From: DUAG01 sp046756865
GTDB taxonomy: Bacteria > Nitrospirota > Nitrospiria > SBBL01 > JAADHI01
Length of the DNA stretch: 16,230 nucleotides
Direction: 5' to 3'
Assembly: GCA_046756865.1 (NCBI GenBank)
Contig: JBHHXE010000033.1
Coordinates: 1-16,230, forward strand
Shown: positions 15,373 to 16,230 of the stretch, in pieces
Position numbering within the stretch: position 1 is the stretch's first letter
How the letters are laid out: every line of letters begins with the position of its first letter
Made by a program: the position numbers and the translations under genes
The notes under the pieces: model-generated
Told to the model about the DNA's origin: nothing
The model's database searches: none
Seen by the model: the letters and a program-made list of their open reading frames with translations, nothing else

Positions 15373-15401
15373 TTGACAATCAAGGCCTTTATTTGTTAGG
15401 T
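15373..15401 (+). promoter_or_regulatory. Possible promoter of the sulfur-carrier/cysteine synthase genes
   Basis: TTGACA (15373-15378) followed after 17 bp by TTAGGT (15396-15401), a weak -10. The -35 lies inside a perfect inverted repeat CCTTGA-caa-TCAAGG (15371-15385), which could be an operator. CAAATTCC (15365-15372) just before it is the reverse complement of GGAATTTG found in the divergent region at 2430-2437. Confidence 0.45.
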
Positions 15402-15439
15402 TTTGAGATTCTCGAAAGTGATAAAAGGATCAACGCTGA

Positions 15440-15649
15440 ATGCAGATCAAGGTCAACGGAAAACCGGAAGAGACACAGGAAAATACCCTTTTGGACCTCC
15501 TCAAGTCAAAAGATATTGAGCCGCGCATGGTTTCCGTCGAATTAAATTCAAAGATGCTCAATCGGTCCAGCCTGGAACAAACCCCCATTCATGAAGGAGA
15601 CGAGATAGAATTTCTCTACTTCATGGGAGGGGGATCAATCTGTTTCTGA
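15440..15649 (+). CDS. ThiS/MoaD-family sulfur carrier with C-terminal tail
   Basis: A 69-aa ubiquitin-like protein: MQIKVNGKPEE, a helix LLDLLKSKDI, then VSVELNSKML and the end GDEIEFLYFMGGGSICF. Proteins of this type carry sulfur as a thiocarboxylate on the terminal Gly of a Gly-Gly. Here Gly64-Gly65 is followed by Ser-Ile-Cys-Phe, so the tail would have to be removed by a protease, as described for the thioquinolobactin carrier QbsE, which ends in Cys-Phe and is cut by a JAMM protease, before a ThiF-like enzyme could activate it. The cysteine synthase gene 22 nt downstream suggests a CysO-like role as sulfide donor rather than thiamine or molybdopterin synthesis. AAAGGA lies 10 nt before the ATG. 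Confidence 0.85.
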   Translation: MQIKVNGKPEETQENTLLDLLKSKDIEPRMVSVELNSKMLNRSSLEQTPIHEGDEIEFLYFMGGGSICF

Positions 15650-15671
15650 GAACCCATACTCTGAGAATAGC

Positions 15672-16230
15672 ATGAAACCACCCTCTATCATCACCGATCT
15701 CATCGGTAAAACCCCCATGGTTCAACTGAAGACGTTTTCAGATAACGATGGGGCCGATATTTTTGCCAAGGTCGAATATTTTAATCCGGGTGGGAGCGTG
15801 AAGGACCGGATCTGCCTGAGCATGATCCTAGCGGCCGAAAAAGAAGGCCGCTTAATAGCTGGGGCCACGCTGGTTGAGCCCACAAGCGGAAATACCGGAA
15901 TCGGCCTCGCAATGGTGGCCGCCGTTCGGGGCTATAAATTGATTCTGGTCATGCCCGAATCTATGAGCATGGAACGGGCCAGCCTTCTCTCCTCCTACGG
16001 GGCGCAACTGGTTCTGACCCCGGCATGGGAAGGCATGCGGGGTGCGATTAAAGAGGCAGAAAATATTCTTGAGCAAAACAAAGGCTATTTCATGCCGGGG
16101 CAATTTTCAAATCCGGCCAACCCGGAAGCTCACCGGAAAACGACGGGGCCGGAAATCATGGAAGAGATGGAAGGGAAGGTTGATGCCTTTGTCGTCGGCG
16201 TAGGAACAGGTGGAACAATCACCGGCGTGG
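15672..16230 (+). CDS. Cysteine synthase (CysK/CysM family), 3' end outside window
   Basis: The first 186 codons of a PLP enzyme of the O-acetylserine/O-phosphoserine sulfhydrylase family, which replaces the activated hydroxyl of serine with sulfide or carrier-bound sulfur. Visible motifs: LIGKTPMVQL at residues 10-19, YFNPGGSVKDR with the PLP lysine Lys44, the PTSGNTGIGLA loop that binds the substrate carboxylate, VMPESMSMERASLLSSYGAQLVLTP, and the glycine-rich VVGVGTGGTITGV at the cut end, which holds the PLP phosphate. NPGGSVKDR is closer to CysM than to the NPSFSVKCR form of E. coli CysK. The residues that would separate O-acetylserine from O-phosphoserine users lie beyond the window. The ATG at 15672 follows the carrier stop by 22 nt with a weak Shine-Dalgarno. 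Confidence 0.93.
   Translation, partial: MKPPSIITDLIGKTPMVQLKTFSDNDGADIFAKVEYFNPGGSVKDRICLSMILAAEKEGRLIAGATLVEPTSGNTGIGLAMVAAVRGYKLILVMPESMSMERASLLSSYGAQLVLTPAWEGMRGAIKEAENILEQNKGYFMPGQFSNPANPEAHRKTTGPEIMEEMEGKVDAFVVGVGTGGTITGV

Larger units (their letters stand above)
15094..15439. other. 346-bp intergenic region with several hairpins
   Basis: No coding frame of note. In order it holds a hairpin built on GGATCA (15189-15194) and TGATCC (15200-15205) with outer CCCC/GGGG; the long copy of the structured repeat (15228-15328); a perfect 10-bp hairpin (15334-15357); and a promoter-like region before the sulfur-carrier gene. No T-run follows any of the stems, so an intrinsic terminator for the Gld-like operon is not evident. 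Confidence 0.7.

Noticed and set aside
1..16230. Phage, plasmid, transposon or CRISPR content
   Set aside because: No transposase, integrase, direct-repeat array, tRNA or attachment site was seen; gene content is housekeeping-like and base composition looks even by eye.

Overview
The window reads as a chromosomal stretch of a rod-shaped, diderm-type bacterium of roughly balanced base composition. It has a full mreB-mreC-mreD-mrdA-mrdB elongation cluster next to an RNase G gene, as in many Gram-negative bacteria. Its APS-reductase-like flavoprotein, GldA/F/G-type ABC operon and sulfur-carrier cysteine genes suggest a Nitrospirota- or deltaproteobacteria-like lineage. That assignment rests on gene content only and is a low-confidence guess. 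No insertion sequence, CRISPR array, rRNA or tRNA was seen.

Left block (1-2500, minus strand): an Rrf2-family regulator, then an AprA-like flavoprotein, then the first codons of an AprB-like ferredoxin that runs off the left edge. This looks like a sulfate-assimilation unit under a CymR-like regulator. A 181-bp divergent promoter region (2325-2505) separates it from the plus-strand genes.

Centre (2506-10247, plus strand): an RDD membrane protein, then MreB, MreC, MreD, PBP2 and RodA (the elongasome for lateral wall growth), then RNase G, which also lies near mreBCD in Escherichia coli. Several of these genes overlap or are tightly spaced, as in an operon.

Right (10390-15093): a four-gene operon with 4- to 10-nt overlaps. 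It encodes an ABC ATPase, an ABC-2 permease, a GldG-like auxiliary protein and a DUF4340 protein. It is related to the Gld system of gliding Bacteroidota, but such operons also occur in non-gliding bacteria and the substrate is unknown.

Right edge (15440 onward): a ThiS/MoaD-like sulfur carrier with residues beyond its Gly-Gly, then a cysteine synthase cut by the window end. Together with the left block this makes a plausible sulfate-to-cysteine route split around the cell-shape genes.

The most unusual signal is a structured intergenic element present twice: just before the RNase G ribosome binding site (8613-8662) and, with an extra internal arm, in the 346-bp gap before the sulfur carrier (15228-15328). 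Both copies fold as the same H-type pseudoknot, with stem changes between copies that partly keep pairing.
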